Positions 36,125-44,656 of a stretch of 64,000 nt of DNA are shown one piece after another. Numbering within the stretch: position 1 is the stretch's first letter; each line of letters starts with the position of its first letter. The notes beneath the pieces are model-generated. The model was not told where the DNA came from, did no database searches, and was given only the letters and a program-made list of their open reading frames with translations. Location of the stretch: the NCBI RefSeq assembly GCF_004208515.1, contig NZ_SGIM01000010.1:62001-126000 (forward strand). Direction: 5' to 3'. The translations under genes and the position numbers were made by a program. Source of the DNA: Acinetobacter halotolerans. GTDB lineage: Bacteria > Pseudomonadota > Gammaproteobacteria > Pseudomonadales > Moraxellaceae.

Positions 36125-36174
36125 TTATCCTGTGGGTAACCACAAGTTTATCCACAGAAAATGTGGATAGTTTT
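36125..36174. promoter_or_regulatory. DnaA-box-like cluster and hairpin after baeR
   Basis: Within 46 bp there are TTATCCACA (36148-36156, consensus DnaA box), TGTGGATAG (36162-36170, reverse orientation, one mismatch) and two degenerate copies (TTATCCTGT 36125-36133; TGTGGGTAA 36131-36139). The two best copies also form a perfect TATCCACA/TGTGGATA stem with a 5-nt loop, followed by GTTTTAA, so the element may simply be the baeR terminator. Confidence 0.5.
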
Positions 36175-36180
36175 AAATAA

Positions 36181-36777
36181 TTATGGATGAATTTTGATTT
36201 TGGTATTGTTATCCACCAATTGCCAGATTTCATCCATATCAATATTGCGTACAGCGATACAACCTAAAGTCCAATCGCCTTGCGGCATATAAGTTGCGCT
36301 AGAAGGGATGGATGTTCGATCTTTAGGGACTGTACCGTGAATCATAATATCGCCACCCGCAGATTGACCATGTTGTTGTGCATAGGCAAGGTCAGCTTGA
36401 TTGGGGTAAGAAATATGCAGGGATTTATAAAAAGCACTTTGTGGATTGCGCCAATCAATTCGGTAATCACCTTCAGGCGTTTTTCCATCACCTTCAAATT
36501 GTTTATGTCCAATTGGATCGAAGCCTAAACGCATTGGGTAATCACGTACGATCTCATCATGGTGTTTAAGGTGAAGACGACGTTTTTCTTTAAAGACTTC
36601 GATCTCGGTAATTGGCTTGCTTTGTTTAAGCTGCTGAATCTCTTCATTCGAAAGTGCTTGGGGCACAGGGGTTTGCTGTGGTGAAATCGAGCTTGGGATA
36701 TATTGTTTATAATGATAAATCGCAACGCCGATGATGATCATAAGTATAACAACGCATAGCGTCAGCCAAGCTTTCAT
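36181..36777 (-). CDS. L,D-transpeptidase family protein (YkuD domain)
   Basis: A 198-residue protein with an N-terminal membrane anchor or signal (about 4-22) and a YkuD catalytic domain. The catalytic motif is His147 in GGDIMIHGTVP and Cys173 in DWTLGCIAVRNIDMDEI; the usual S-H-G-C is here T-L-G-C. Such enzymes form 3-3 peptidoglycan crosslinks, attach lipoproteins, or process murein in the periplasm. The ATG at 36777 follows GAGG by 9 nt; an ATG five codons upstream has no binding site. Confidence 0.88.
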   Translation of the reverse strand: MKAWLTLCVVILMIIIGVAIYHYKQYIPSSISPQQTPVPQALSNEEIQQLKQSKPITEIEVFKEKRRLHLKHHDEIVRDYPMRLGFDPIGHKQFEGDGKTPEGDYRIDWRNPQSAFYKSLHISYPNQADLAYAQQHGQSAGGDIMIHGTVPKDRTSIPSSATYMPQGDWTLGCIAVRNIDMDEIWQLVDNNTKIKIHP

Positions 36778-36810
36778 GAATCCAAACCTCATTTATATAA
36801 AATAAATAGC

Positions 36811-36840
36811 TCACTTGAGCCACGATAGTGGCGCAAGTGA
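36811..36840 (-). terminator. Probable terminator of selO
   Basis: TCACTTG-CG-CCAC and GTGG-CT-CAAGTGA arms form an interrupted stem with a 4-nt loop; on the minus strand it is followed by a T/A-rich tail (TATTTATTTT). Confidence 0.55.
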
Positions 36841-36857
36841 ACCCAAATTGTTCGGAA

Positions 36858-38300
36858 TTAAGATGAACAACTCACTACAACCTCAGGCACATCATTTGGC
36901 AATGGTGCGATATCTTGGTCGGTTTCTAAATCAGGTTGCTTCTGATAAGGTTGATTGAGCAGTTTAAATAGACGTTCAACTTCGCTAAAATCACCACGTT
37001 CAGCCAGTTCGATGGCTTTTTGCGCCATATGATTGCGTAAAACATAATGTGGATTTACTTGTTGCATTGCCTGATCCAATTCAACAGTATCTTGATGCTG
37101 ACGAATGTTTTGATAACGTGTGAGGAAGTCATCAAACTGCTGCACATGAATACAATCATCTCTTAAAGCTTTGTAGTCGTGTTGCTGTAAACGAATAAAA
37201 CTTTGGGTGTAATCCAGTTGCTCTGTTTGCAAAATTCCGAGGAAAGCAAAACTACAATCTAAACTGTCTTTATGAAAATTGGGTAGTCCCATTTTTTGAC
37301 ATAAACCCTGACCATAATATTGTAAAAATGTCGGTTCATATTGTTCTAAACATTGCGCCAAATCATGTTTGAATTGTTCCTTATCTTCAGGCTTTGCCAA
37401 TGGAATCAGTGTATTTAACCATTTCCAAAGATTCCAATGTCCAATACTCGGTTGGTTTTGATAAGTATATCGTCCTTGATAGTCAGAATGGTTGTTGATC
37501 CAGTTTGGTCGGAAGCGTTCTAAAAAGCCATAAGGCCCAAAATCTAGCGTTGAACCAGTAATGTTTAGATTATCGGTATTCATGACGCCATGTGCAAAAC
37601 CAACGAGTTGCCATTGGGCAATCATCAGCGCGGTTCGATCAATCACCGCTTGAGCAAAAGCGAGAATTGGTTGTTCAGCATTTAAACATTCTGGATAATG
37701 CCATTCGATACATTTTTGTGTGAATTCCGGCAAAAGCTCAGGTGCGTATTGATTGATCCACTCAAAATGCCCGAGACGAATATGACATTCGGAGGTGCGT
37801 AATAACATGGCACCTAGCTCTAATGTTTCACGTTGAACCCCTTGGGTCGAGGTGGTAAAACCAACCGCATGACTTGAGGCGATACCCAATGCATTGAGTG
37901 CATGACCCGCTAAATACTCTCGAATCACTGAACGTAGTACCGCGCGACCATCGCCCATACGAGAGTAGGGGGTCGCACCCGCACCTTTGAGGTGTAGGTC
38001 TATGGTTTGACCTTGCTGATTTAAAATTTGCCCGATCAACAAACCACGGCCATCTCCAAGCTGCCCAGCCCACTGTCCAAACTGATGGCCTGCATAGACC
38101 ATGGCCAATGGGGTGAATTCAGAAAAAGTTTTTTGCCCACTACAAATCTCAACCCAGTTGGCTTTATCCTCTTCACTCCATTGCAATTCGTCAGCTAAGA
38201 CTGCATTGAAATGCCCTGCTTTCGCACCACGTAATGGGGTGGGCTGTTGCTGATGATAAAGCTTGGAGTCGAGAGACGCATAACGTGGATTAAAATGCAT
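36858..38300 (-). CDS. selO: Protein adenylyltransferase SelO (YdiU/UPF0061)
   Basis: SelO is a pseudokinase-fold enzyme that transfers AMP to protein Ser, Thr or Tyr residues and is linked to redox homeostasis. The 480-residue protein (E. coli 478) contains YAGHQFGQWAGQLGDGRG, the LHLKGAGATPYSRMGDGRAV nucleotide-binding region, and GVMNTDNLNITG with TLDFGPYGFLE for metal binding. It ends VVSCSS; the Cys occupies the place of selenocysteine in eukaryotic SelO. Confidence 0.95.
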   Translation of the reverse strand: MHFNPRYASLDSKLYHQQQPTPLRGAKAGHFNAVLADELQWSEEDKANWVEICSGQKTFSEFTPLAMVYAGHQFGQWAGQLGDGRGLLIGQILNQQGQTIDLHLKGAGATPYSRMGDGRAVLRSVIREYLAGHALNALGIASSHAVGFTTSTQGVQRETLELGAMLLRTSECHIRLGHFEWINQYAPELLPEFTQKCIEWHYPECLNAEQPILAFAQAVIDRTALMIAQWQLVGFAHGVMNTDNLNITGSTLDFGPYGFLERFRPNWINNHSDYQGRYTYQNQPSIGHWNLWKWLNTLIPLAKPEDKEQFKHDLAQCLEQYEPTFLQYYGQGLCQKMGLPNFHKDSLDCSFAFLGILQTEQLDYTQSFIRLQQHDYKALRDDCIHVQQFDDFLTRYQNIRQHQDTVELDQAMQQVNPHYVLRNHMAQKAIELAERGDFSEVERLFKLLNQPYQKQPDLETDQDIAPLPNDVPEVVVSCSS

Positions 38301-38404
38301 AAGATAGAAATCTTGAAAGGGCAGAGCAAAGACTATAGCAAATTTTGATTTGAGTCGCGATTAAAGCAGTGTAAGGGCGGCAGCTTGTACATGCACGTAG
38401 GCAT

Positions 38405-38433
38405 AAAAAATGGCCTCTTAAAGAGACCATTTT
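38405..38433. terminator. Terminator of the desaturase gene
   Basis: AAAATGG-C-CTCTT and AAGAG-A-CCATTTT arms form a stem with one mismatch and A/T tails; on the minus strand it immediately follows the desaturase stop. Confidence 0.8.
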
Positions 38434-38446
38434 AGAAAGCATTGAG

Positions 38447-39616
38447 TTATTCAGAAACAGGCGTTTTTTTGATGTTACGCATTAATGTTTCTAAACATTC
38501 ACGATGATGACTTAAGCGATGTTCAAGTAATTGGAAATCAACTTTAAGCTTGTGGTCGATTTGATGGATTCTTTCAGCCATCGCCGCCTTTTTCGCTTGA
38601 AGTTCTTGCTCTTTCAGCTTTGCCCAATCATTTAAAGTTAGGGTAAATGCATCATATTCTTGTGCGATACGTTGTTTCATTTGAGTAATGTCTGTGTTGA
38701 CATCATGACCGTAAATCGCCAAATCCTGCTCAGCATATTTAAAGCGCATTGCAAGCTCAGCTTTTTTGATATTAAAGCTTGGAATACGACGTAAATTTTT
38801 GGCTAAACCGAGTTTAGAACTGGTCCAAATCAACCATTTTGTTGGGTCATACTGCCACCATTTCACGCCGTTACGATAATCGTATTGGAAAATATGGTGA
38901 TAGTTATGATAGCCCTCACCCCAAGTGAAAATAGCCAAGACAAAATTGTCACGTGCAGTATTTTCATCGGTATAAGGACGTTTGCCCCACATGTGGCATA
39001 GTGAGTTAATGAAGAAAGTAACATGATGGCTAATGATTAAACGTAGTAAACCACCAAGTAAAACTACACCCCAAATGTCGCCGACAGCCCAACCAATACC
39101 CCCTAAGACACCAACATGGACAGCAATCACTAGTGGGACATAGTATTTGTGTTGGAACATCACCAGTTTATCATTCAATAAATCGGGTGCGTTTTTATAG
39201 TCAGGTTCAGATGGTGAGTGATCACGAATCATCCAGCCTAAATGAGCATACCAAAAGCCGCGTTTAATTGAATACGGATCTTGATCAATGTCATCGACAT
39301 GACGATGATGAGTACGGTGACCTGAAGCCCAAAACAAGATACTGTTTTGAACTGCAAAAGTACCGCCAATCATCAGTAAGATTTTGAGTGGTAATGCCGC
39401 ATCATAAGCACGGTGTGCCCAAAGACGGTGGTAACCTGCTGTAATTCCTAAGCTACTTAAAGCCAAAAGGAAAAACAAACTGACCCAAGCACTTACACTA
39501 AAATCATAATAATAAGCATATAAAGGGATTAAAATAGCAGCAAGAATTGGAGTTCCAATTAAGGTAATGCTAGCAGTCCAGTTAATGGGTGCTTTTTTGA
39601 GTGGGGCGGAATTCAT
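38447..39616 (-). CDS. Acyl-CoA/acyl-lipid delta-9-type fatty acid desaturase
   Basis: A 389-residue integral membrane diiron desaturase. The three histidine boxes are HRLWAH (63-68), HRTHH (100-104, with HVDDIDQDP after it) and HNYHH (237-241), in the spacing of delta-9 acyl-CoA desaturases. Four hydrophobic segments surround them. The C-terminal 120 residues are a long charged helical region (coiled-coil-like, about 270-389) that exceeds the basic fold. It would make unsaturated fatty acids to adjust membrane fluidity. It appears to be a single-gene unit with its own terminator. Confidence 0.9.
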   Translation of the reverse strand: MNSAPLKKAPINWTASITLIGTPILAAILIPLYAYYYDFSVSAWVSLFFLLALSSLGITAGYHRLWAHRAYDAALPLKILLMIGGTFAVQNSILFWASGHRTHHRHVDDIDQDPYSIKRGFWYAHLGWMIRDHSPSEPDYKNAPDLLNDKLVMFQHKYYVPLVIAVHVGVLGGIGWAVGDIWGVVLLGGLLRLIISHHVTFFINSLCHMWGKRPYTDENTARDNFVLAIFTWGEGYHNYHHIFQYDYRNGVKWWQYDPTKWLIWTSSKLGLAKNLRRIPSFNIKKAELAMRFKYAEQDLAIYGHDVNTDITQMKQRIAQEYDAFTLTLNDWAKLKEQELQAKKAAMAERIHQIDHKLKVDFQLLEHRLSHHRECLETLMRNIKKTPVSE

Positions 39617-39827
39617 ATCCGTCAGCGCTCCTAATAATCTTGTTCACACAAGATAATAAAACTAAACGAGATAGCAAGACCAATCATGACGATATATTGC
39701 TATTTTAGTCCTGATATTAACATGCTCAAATCAATAAGCACTAGTATTATTCTACAGTTGTATCGAAAGAACCGTAACAGAATTCGTTTACCACATCGGC
39801 TTATCTATTAAAAGGTGAAACAAATCA

Positions 39828-40355
39828 ATGTCTGAGCAAATTATCGTGAAAAATCCCATTTACGCTTTGAAGGCATATGTTCACAAAACTTTAATACTTT
39901 CTGCTGTTTTGATGCTTGCCGCTTGTCAAAGTCAACCAACTCAAGTGCAAAACAAGACCTTACAACCCAAACATGGTAACCAATTACCGAGTTTGCAGGT
40001 TCGTAAGAGTATAGATGGAATACAAGATGTTGATTGGCAAATTACCATGATTCAGAACAAGCGTGCGTTGTTCTTTAACCAATACCCGAGTTTTTCGCTG
40101 AACTCAATTAGCAAGAGTGTTTCTGGGCATACGGGTTGCAACAATATGTATGGGGGCTACACCTTCGATTTTGCTCAGCGTAAACTTGATTTTGATGTGA
40201 GAGCCGGTCATTTGAGTTGTAATAAAGCATTGGCACAAGAGGCTGATCTATTAGATGCCATTCAACGTGTTCAGCGTTTTCAATTTGATGGAACTCATTT
40301 GTATTTGCTAGATGCGAAAGGGCAGCGTTTGATTCAGGCACAAAAGAAAAAATAG
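39828..40355 (+). CDS. META-domain lipoprotein (HslJ-like)
   Basis: A 175-residue predicted lipoprotein with lipobox LMLAACQS and an unusually long N-terminal region before the hydrophobic core (about 22 residues). The META domain runs from about 65 to 172: VDWQITMI, SGHTGCNNMYGGYTFD, HLSCNKALAQEADLLDAI. HslJ-type META proteins are outer-membrane-associated and linked to stress or antibiotic resistance, without a known reaction. AAGGTG lies 12 nt before the ATG. A terminator follows. Confidence 0.83.
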   Translation: MSEQIIVKNPIYALKAYVHKTLILSAVLMLAACQSQPTQVQNKTLQPKHGNQLPSLQVRKSIDGIQDVDWQITMIQNKRALFFNQYPSFSLNSISKSVSGHTGCNNMYGGYTFDFAQRKLDFDVRAGHLSCNKALAQEADLLDAIQRVQRFQFDGTHLYLLDAKGQRLIQAQKKK

Positions 40356-40359
40356 AGGA

Positions 40360-40385
40360 AAATGGTGGAATTTATTCCACCATTT
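40360..40385. terminator. Bidirectional terminator between META lipoprotein and glycerophosphodiesterase
   Basis: AAATGGTGGAA and TTCCACCATTT (11-bp perfect stem, 4-nt loop) between two convergent genes; it abuts the stop codon of the downstream minus-strand gene. Confidence 0.8.
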
Positions 40386-41105
40386 CTATAAGGATAAATG
40401 GTGCAACATGGTGCTTGGAATATCAGTAATTAAGCCATGGATACCTAACTGCTGTAAATGTTTAGCTCGTTCTATATCGTTGACTGTCCAAACACTGACA
40501 TTTAGATCTACTTGGTGAGTGAGTTTAATCATCTCATCTGTTGCAAGTTGATCTTTCCAACCTATTTGATGACACCCATATTGCTGAGCCAATTCAATTG
40601 CATGTTCAGCGATGGGAATCTCAACCAATAAACCACGTTTAAAATGACTCTGATACTGTTGTAATGCAGCTAAAATTTTGACATCAAAGCTGGTAATAAT
40701 TGCCGTTTGCTCAAATCCTTTAAGGTCTTGGTGTAGCTGGATAATCAGCTTTTCCGCAGCAGCTTCATCAGGCACCGCTTTGATTTCAACTTCGATATGC
40801 TCGAAGTCGGTTAAGCATGCCATGACTTGCACTAAACTCGGCGTGTATTCTGGTTCAGCCCAAGTTTGCCATAGATGGCGATGATCGAATTGTTGAGCCT
40901 GAGCTAAGCTGCAGCTTTCGACATGCTGCGACAGGCCTGTGGTACGAATAAAGTTGTCATCGTGAATTACAACCAGTTGCTCATCTTGAAGTTGTCGAAC
41001 ATCAAATTCGACAGCACGAACGCCAAGACCATGCAGATAATGAAACCCACCTAAGGTATTTTCTGGTGCTTCACCACGTGCTCCACGATGACCGATGATT
41101 CGCAT
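40386..41105 (-). CDS. ugpQ: Glycerophosphodiester phosphodiesterase
   Basis: A 239-residue cytosolic enzyme (no signal peptide) that hydrolyses deacylated phospholipids to glycerol 3-phosphate and an alcohol. It has the family opening IGHRGARGEAPENTLGGF with the catalytic His6 and Arg7, VEFDVRQLQDEQLVVIHDD, and IEVEIKAVP for metal binding. It ends with the usual VWTVND and GLITDIPS motifs. It starts 20 bp after the PduO-type adenosyltransferase gene and is probably co-transcribed. UgpQ fits better than the periplasmic GlpQ because the protein is short and unexported. Confidence 0.9.
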   Translation of the reverse strand: MRIIGHRGARGEAPENTLGGFHYLHGLGVRAVEFDVRQLQDEQLVVIHDDNFIRTTGLSQHVESCSLAQAQQFDHRHLWQTWAEPEYTPSLVQVMACLTDFEHIEVEIKAVPDEAAAEKLIIQLHQDLKGFEQTAIITSFDVKILAALQQYQSHFKRGLLVEIPIAEHAIELAQQYGCHQIGWKDQLATDEMIKLTHQVDLNVSVWTVNDIERAKHLQQLGIHGLITDIPSTMLHHLSL

Positions 41106-41125
41106 TTATGTGCTGCCTAATATGG

Positions 41126-41713
41126 TTATTCTGGATCAATACTGTCATTAATATTTTTCTGCCACAACACTTCACTGCCACCTTCAGCACGTTGTAACGC
41201 ACGAGAAGCGACAAATAACCAATCTGATAGACGATTGAGTAATTGTAATGCTGTTGCTTGAATATTCTGGTCACGCGCGTGCACTGACATCAATGCGCGT
41301 TCTGCACGACGACATACCGCACGTGCTTGGTGTGCATAGCTACACGCTAAAGTACCTGACGGTAAAATAAACTCTTTCAGCATCGGTAAGGATTCATTCA
41401 TGCGATCAATTTCTTTTTCTAGAAATTCGATGCAAACAGGTTGAAGTAGGTGGTAATTCGGAATGCAGACTTCACCGCCTAAATCAAAGAGCCAATGTTG
41501 AATCAAGCTCAGGCTTTGGTCCCATTGATGTTTATCACTGATTTGACTCGCGCTAATTTGTGCGCGAAGCACGCCAATCGTCGCATTGAGTTCATCGACA
41601 TCCCCCAAAGCGGTGATACGTAAGTCATCTTTGGCAACACGTGAACCGTCGCCTAAACCTGTTGTGCCTGAATCACCTGTACGTGTATAGATTTTACTTA
41701 AACGATGTCCCAT
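41126..41713 (-). CDS. PduO-type cob(I)yrinic acid a,c-diamide adenosyltransferase
   Basis: This ATP:cob(I)alamin adenosyltransferase makes adenosylcobalamin. The 195-residue protein has the PduO signatures: KIYTRTGDSGTTGLGDGSRV (ATP-binding, 7-26), GDVDELNATIGVLRAQ, LPSGTLACSYAHQARAVCRR and LNRLSDWLFVASR. It lies downstream of btuB on the same strand. A strong terminator sits between the genes and ends 12 nt before this ATG; the ribosome binding site AGGA falls directly after the T tract, so expression may depend on readthrough. Confidence 0.93.
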   Translation of the reverse strand: MGHRLSKIYTRTGDSGTTGLGDGSRVAKDDLRITALGDVDELNATIGVLRAQISASQISDKHQWDQSLSLIQHWLFDLGGEVCIPNYHLLQPVCIEFLEKEIDRMNESLPMLKEFILPSGTLACSYAHQARAVCRRAERALMSVHARDQNIQATALQLLNRLSDWLFVASRALQRAEGGSEVLWQKNINDSIDPE

Positions 41714-41724
41714 CGGATTTCCTA

Positions 41725-41761
41725 AAATAAAAAAGAGGCAATGCGGTCAAGACATTACCTC
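41725..41761 (-). terminator. Terminator/attenuator between btuB and the adenosyltransferase gene
   Basis: GAGGTAATG and CATTGCCTC form a 9-bp stem (one G-U pair) with a 9-nt loop, followed by TTTTTTATTTT. The next gene's ribosome binding site and ATG follow immediately. Confidence 0.85.
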
Positions 41762-41804
41762 GAAACTGGAGTTAAGAAAATATGTTTATGATGTTATCGC
41801 AAGA

Positions 41805-43628
41805 TTAATAACGGAATGTGACACCTGCTGAAGCTAAGCGACCGCCATTGATGTAATAACTGCCACTACCATATGCTGTACGATATTTTGAATCACCTAC
41901 ATTTTGAATGTTCGCAAAGATATCGACATTTTTATTTAATTTGTACTGTCCATGCATGTCTACGCGGAAATGTCCAGGGATTTGAACATCGTCAAAGGCA
42001 CTGTTGTCGTAATCATCATTCGCAAGCATTGTGGTCGAGAAAGTATATTGTTCATCTGTCCAACCTGCAGTCAAAGCAATATTCTGACGAGGGCGACGGC
42101 TTAAATCTTCATCATTTTTCTTATTTTTAGCACGTACATAGTTATAGCTTAAATTGGTAAAAAGGTTTTCACCTTGCCATTTTACATAAAGCTCACTACC
42201 TTCCATTTTAGCTTTATCAAGATTTCTCATTTGATTAAGAACACCATCAAAGTCAATTAGATTATCGACTTCAGTGGTATAGAGAGATAAACCTGTTGAA
42301 ATATTGTAGGCTAGTTTTTGATCTAAACCTATTTCATATGAAAAGCTTTCTTCTGGTTTGAGATCGGGATTTCCGCCGTAAGCATACATATCATTCAGTG
42401 TTGGTGCTTTAAAGGCAGAACCAATATTTGCATAGATACTAGTTAATGGAAGAACTTGATAACGGACAGAGCCTTGAGCAACGGTATGTGTACCGAATTT
42501 TTCATTGTCTTCAACACGGATACCAACTTGGGTATTTAATCCAGCTTTGTCATATTTGTGTTGGATATAATAACCTGTTGAATCAATATCTTCTTGATAT
42601 GGTGAGCCATACGAAAGAACATCACCATCAATATTTCTTTGTGTTATACCGACCAAAATCTGTTGATTTTGGGTAAAGCCCCATTGGCCAAAGATTTCAG
42701 ATTCTTGCGTTTTGCTATGTACGAAATCAGTTGAATTATTCTGATCTATTTCATCTTTAAATTGAGAGAAACGGGCATGTAGAGCTAAATTCTCGAGAAC
42801 GTTGAAACGTCCTTTGACATTAATGATTTCGTTTTTAAAATTTTGTGAAATCAGGTTGCCGTAGCTATCGTAATCGCTATAACCTTTGTTCTCGCTATAA
42901 TCAACTGACATAGCATATTGTTCTTTATCTAGCCCAACTTTTGCACTGTAACCTTTTTGATCAAATGAGGCATTAGGTGCATTTTTTACTTCTTTTACAG
43001 GTGTACCATCTGTTTCTAGTCGTTGACCACGAATTTGTGCATAGAAACCATTTTCGGATAGGTCTGCTCCGACTACTGATTTGTAAGTTTTGTCTTCACC
43101 GATTTCACCTGTCACAAAAGCAGCCGTTTTTTCAGGTGTTTTTGAAATCAGTTGTACTACACCAGAAATTGCATCTGTACCATATAAAACAGAAGCTGGG
43201 CCTTTTAGAACCTCAATTTGTTTAATATCTGTTGTATCAATAAATGGTAAAGAGGCTGCACCTGAAGTTGCTGAATTTAGACGGACACCATCTCTTAGAA
43301 CAAGAGTTTGTTCTGACTTGCCGCCACGTAGAAAAATTGATGCTGTTTGCCCATAACCACCGCTTTGGACCATATTGATCGAAGCGTCTGTTTGTAATAG
43401 TTGTGGTAAAGATGCAATTGGAGATTGCTCAAGGATTTTTGGTTCGATAATGTTAATTCGAGCAGGTACTTCACTGATTTTCTGTTCAGTACGAGATGCT
43501 GTTACAACAATGGTATCAAGTGAAGCTATTTTATCAGTTGTTTGTTCTTGAGCAAAAGCAGGAGAGGAAAACCCCATCGCAATAGCGATAGCACCAACTA
43601 AACGAGTCGGTTGAAAAGTAGTAGACAT
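41805..43628 (-). CDS. btuB: TonB-dependent vitamin B12 receptor BtuB
   Basis: An outer-membrane cobalamin receptor of 607 residues with a signal peptide (cleavage near SPAFAQEQ), a TonB box (DTIVVTASR), a plug (IFLRGGKSEQTLVLRDGVRL; IEVLKGPASVLYGTDAISGV) and a beta barrel ending in Tyr (SAGVTFRY). The ATG at 43628 follows GGAG by 8 nt; a GTG seven codons upstream lies in a hairpin. A cobalamin riboswitch in the leader and a downstream adenosyltransferase gene confirm the B12 role. Confidence 0.95.
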   Translation of the reverse strand: MSTTFQPTRLVGAIAIAMGFSSPAFAQEQTTDKIASLDTIVVTASRTEQKISEVPARINIIEPKILEQSPIASLPQLLQTDASINMVQSGGYGQTASIFLRGGKSEQTLVLRDGVRLNSATSGAASLPFIDTTDIKQIEVLKGPASVLYGTDAISGVVQLISKTPEKTAAFVTGEIGEDKTYKSVVGADLSENGFYAQIRGQRLETDGTPVKEVKNAPNASFDQKGYSAKVGLDKEQYAMSVDYSENKGYSDYDSYGNLISQNFKNEIINVKGRFNVLENLALHARFSQFKDEIDQNNSTDFVHSKTQESEIFGQWGFTQNQQILVGITQRNIDGDVLSYGSPYQEDIDSTGYYIQHKYDKAGLNTQVGIRVEDNEKFGTHTVAQGSVRYQVLPLTSIYANIGSAFKAPTLNDMYAYGGNPDLKPEESFSYEIGLDQKLAYNISTGLSLYTTEVDNLIDFDGVLNQMRNLDKAKMEGSELYVKWQGENLFTNLSYNYVRAKNKKNDEDLSRRPRQNIALTAGWTDEQYTFSTTMLANDDYDNSAFDDVQIPGHFRVDMHGQYKLNKNVDIFANIQNVGDSKYRTAYGSGSYYINGGRLASAGVTFRY

Positions 43629-43641
43629 GATGTTGCTCCAT

Positions 43642-43662
43642 ACATTCACCCTTCGTGAATGT
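43642..43662 (-). promoter_or_regulatory. Hairpin between the riboswitch and the btuB ribosome binding site
   Basis: ACATTCAC and GTGAATGT (8-bp perfect stem, 5-nt loop) lie just 5' of the GGAG of btuB. There is no T run, so it is not a terminator. It could be part of a translational expression platform. Confidence 0.55.
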
Positions 43663-43674
43663 TTGCGTAGAAGA

Positions 43675-43862
43675 TAACAACAAGCAGGTCTCCGGACTTC
43701 ACTATATCATCACAATGATGATGCTATTAATCATCTTCCCACATCATTCAGATGCAGTGATTTGGCGTAGAGCTAAGATTAATAATACGGTGTTACCGTT
43801 GCGAGGGCAGTGTTGGACTTACACCAACTTCCCTATAAGCAAAAGAAATTGCTTTAGACTTG
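43675..43862 (-). ncRNA. Cobalamin (B12) riboswitch
   Basis: On the minus strand the leader contains GGGAAGTTGGTGTAAGTCC, then ACTGCCCTCGCAACGGTAA, then GCCAAATCACTGC, and finally GTCCGGAGACCTGC, the B12 box. These are the conserved core segments of the cobalamin riboswitch in the correct order. It lies about 50 nt upstream of the btuB start and would repress btuB when adenosylcobalamin binds. Ends are approximate. Confidence 0.93.
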
Positions 43863-43996
43863 TTGCAAAATTTATCAAAGTATAAAGTGTTAACGTTTTT
43901 TAAACAATCGCATTTCGGAATGAACTTTGCCCTATGATGGTCAAATTGCATTACAATACGATGGTTTAAAAGTATTCATTTAAAATTGGACATGAC

Positions 43997-44656
43997 ATGC
44001 GCCAAATCCAACTGCGAACTCGCGCCAAGATTTGTGGAATTACCCGAACACAAGATATTCACGCTGTTGTGCAAGCTGGTGCGGATGCGATCGGTTTGGT
44101 ATTTTTCCCACCGAGTCCACGTCATGTCAGCATTGAACAAGCTCAATCATTAGCAGTGCTCGTTCCGCCGTATGTGCAATTGGTGGGCTTGTTTGTGAAT
44201 GCAAGCCCCGCAGAAATACAAACGGTGCTTGATTCAGTTCCTTTGGATGTATTACAACTACATGGTGATGAAACACCTGAACAATGCCAACAGATTGCTC
44301 AACACTGCAAGCGTCGTTGGTATAAGGCGATTCAGGTAAAACCAGATATCGATGTTGTGACCGAAATTCAGCGTTATCAAGCTGCGGGCGCTAGTGCAGT
44401 CTTATTAGATGCATGGCATCCTGAGCTAAAGGGTGGAACAGGGCATAGCTTTGACTGGAATCAATTTCCACAACTTGATATTCCACTAATTTTGGCAGGC
44501 GGACTAACCCCTGAAAATGTGAGTGAAGCTATTGATACTACAGCTGCTTTTGCTGTGGATGTCAGCGGAGGCGTAGAGTCCGCAAAAGGTATAAAAGACC
44601 AACAACTCATTGAAAAATTTATGCAAGGAGTCCAACGTGGATCAGCAAAATCTTAG
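43997..44656 (+). CDS. trpF: Phosphoribosylanthranilate isomerase
   Basis: TrpF performs the Amadori rearrangement of phosphoribosylanthranilate to CdRP in tryptophan synthesis. It is a 219-residue TIM barrel with the catalytic Cys13 in [43 protein letters not shown] and [10 protein letters not shown] (catalytic Asp). GGA lies 6 nt before the ATG. Its 3' end overlaps trpB by 20 bp, so the two are translationally coupled. Confidence 0.97.
   Translation: MRQIQLRTRAKICGITRTQDIHAVVQAGADAIGLVFFPPSPRHVSIEQAQSLAVLVPPYVQLVGLFVNASPAEIQTVLDSVPLDVLQLHGDETPEQCQQIAQHCKRRWYKAIQVKPDIDVVTEIQRYQAAGASAVLLDAWHPELKGGTGHSFDWNQFPQLDIPLILAGGLTPENVSEAIDTTAAFAVDVSGGVESAKGIKDQQLIEKFMQGVQRGSAKS

Noticed and set aside
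36125..36174. Chromosomal origin of replication
   Set aside because: DnaA-box-like sites are few, there is no dnaA, dnaN or gidA nearby, and no A+T-rich unwinding element.
43655..43885. 76-residue plus-strand frame upstream of trpF
   Set aside because: It lies wholly within the antisense of the cobalamin riboswitch and has no ribosome binding site.
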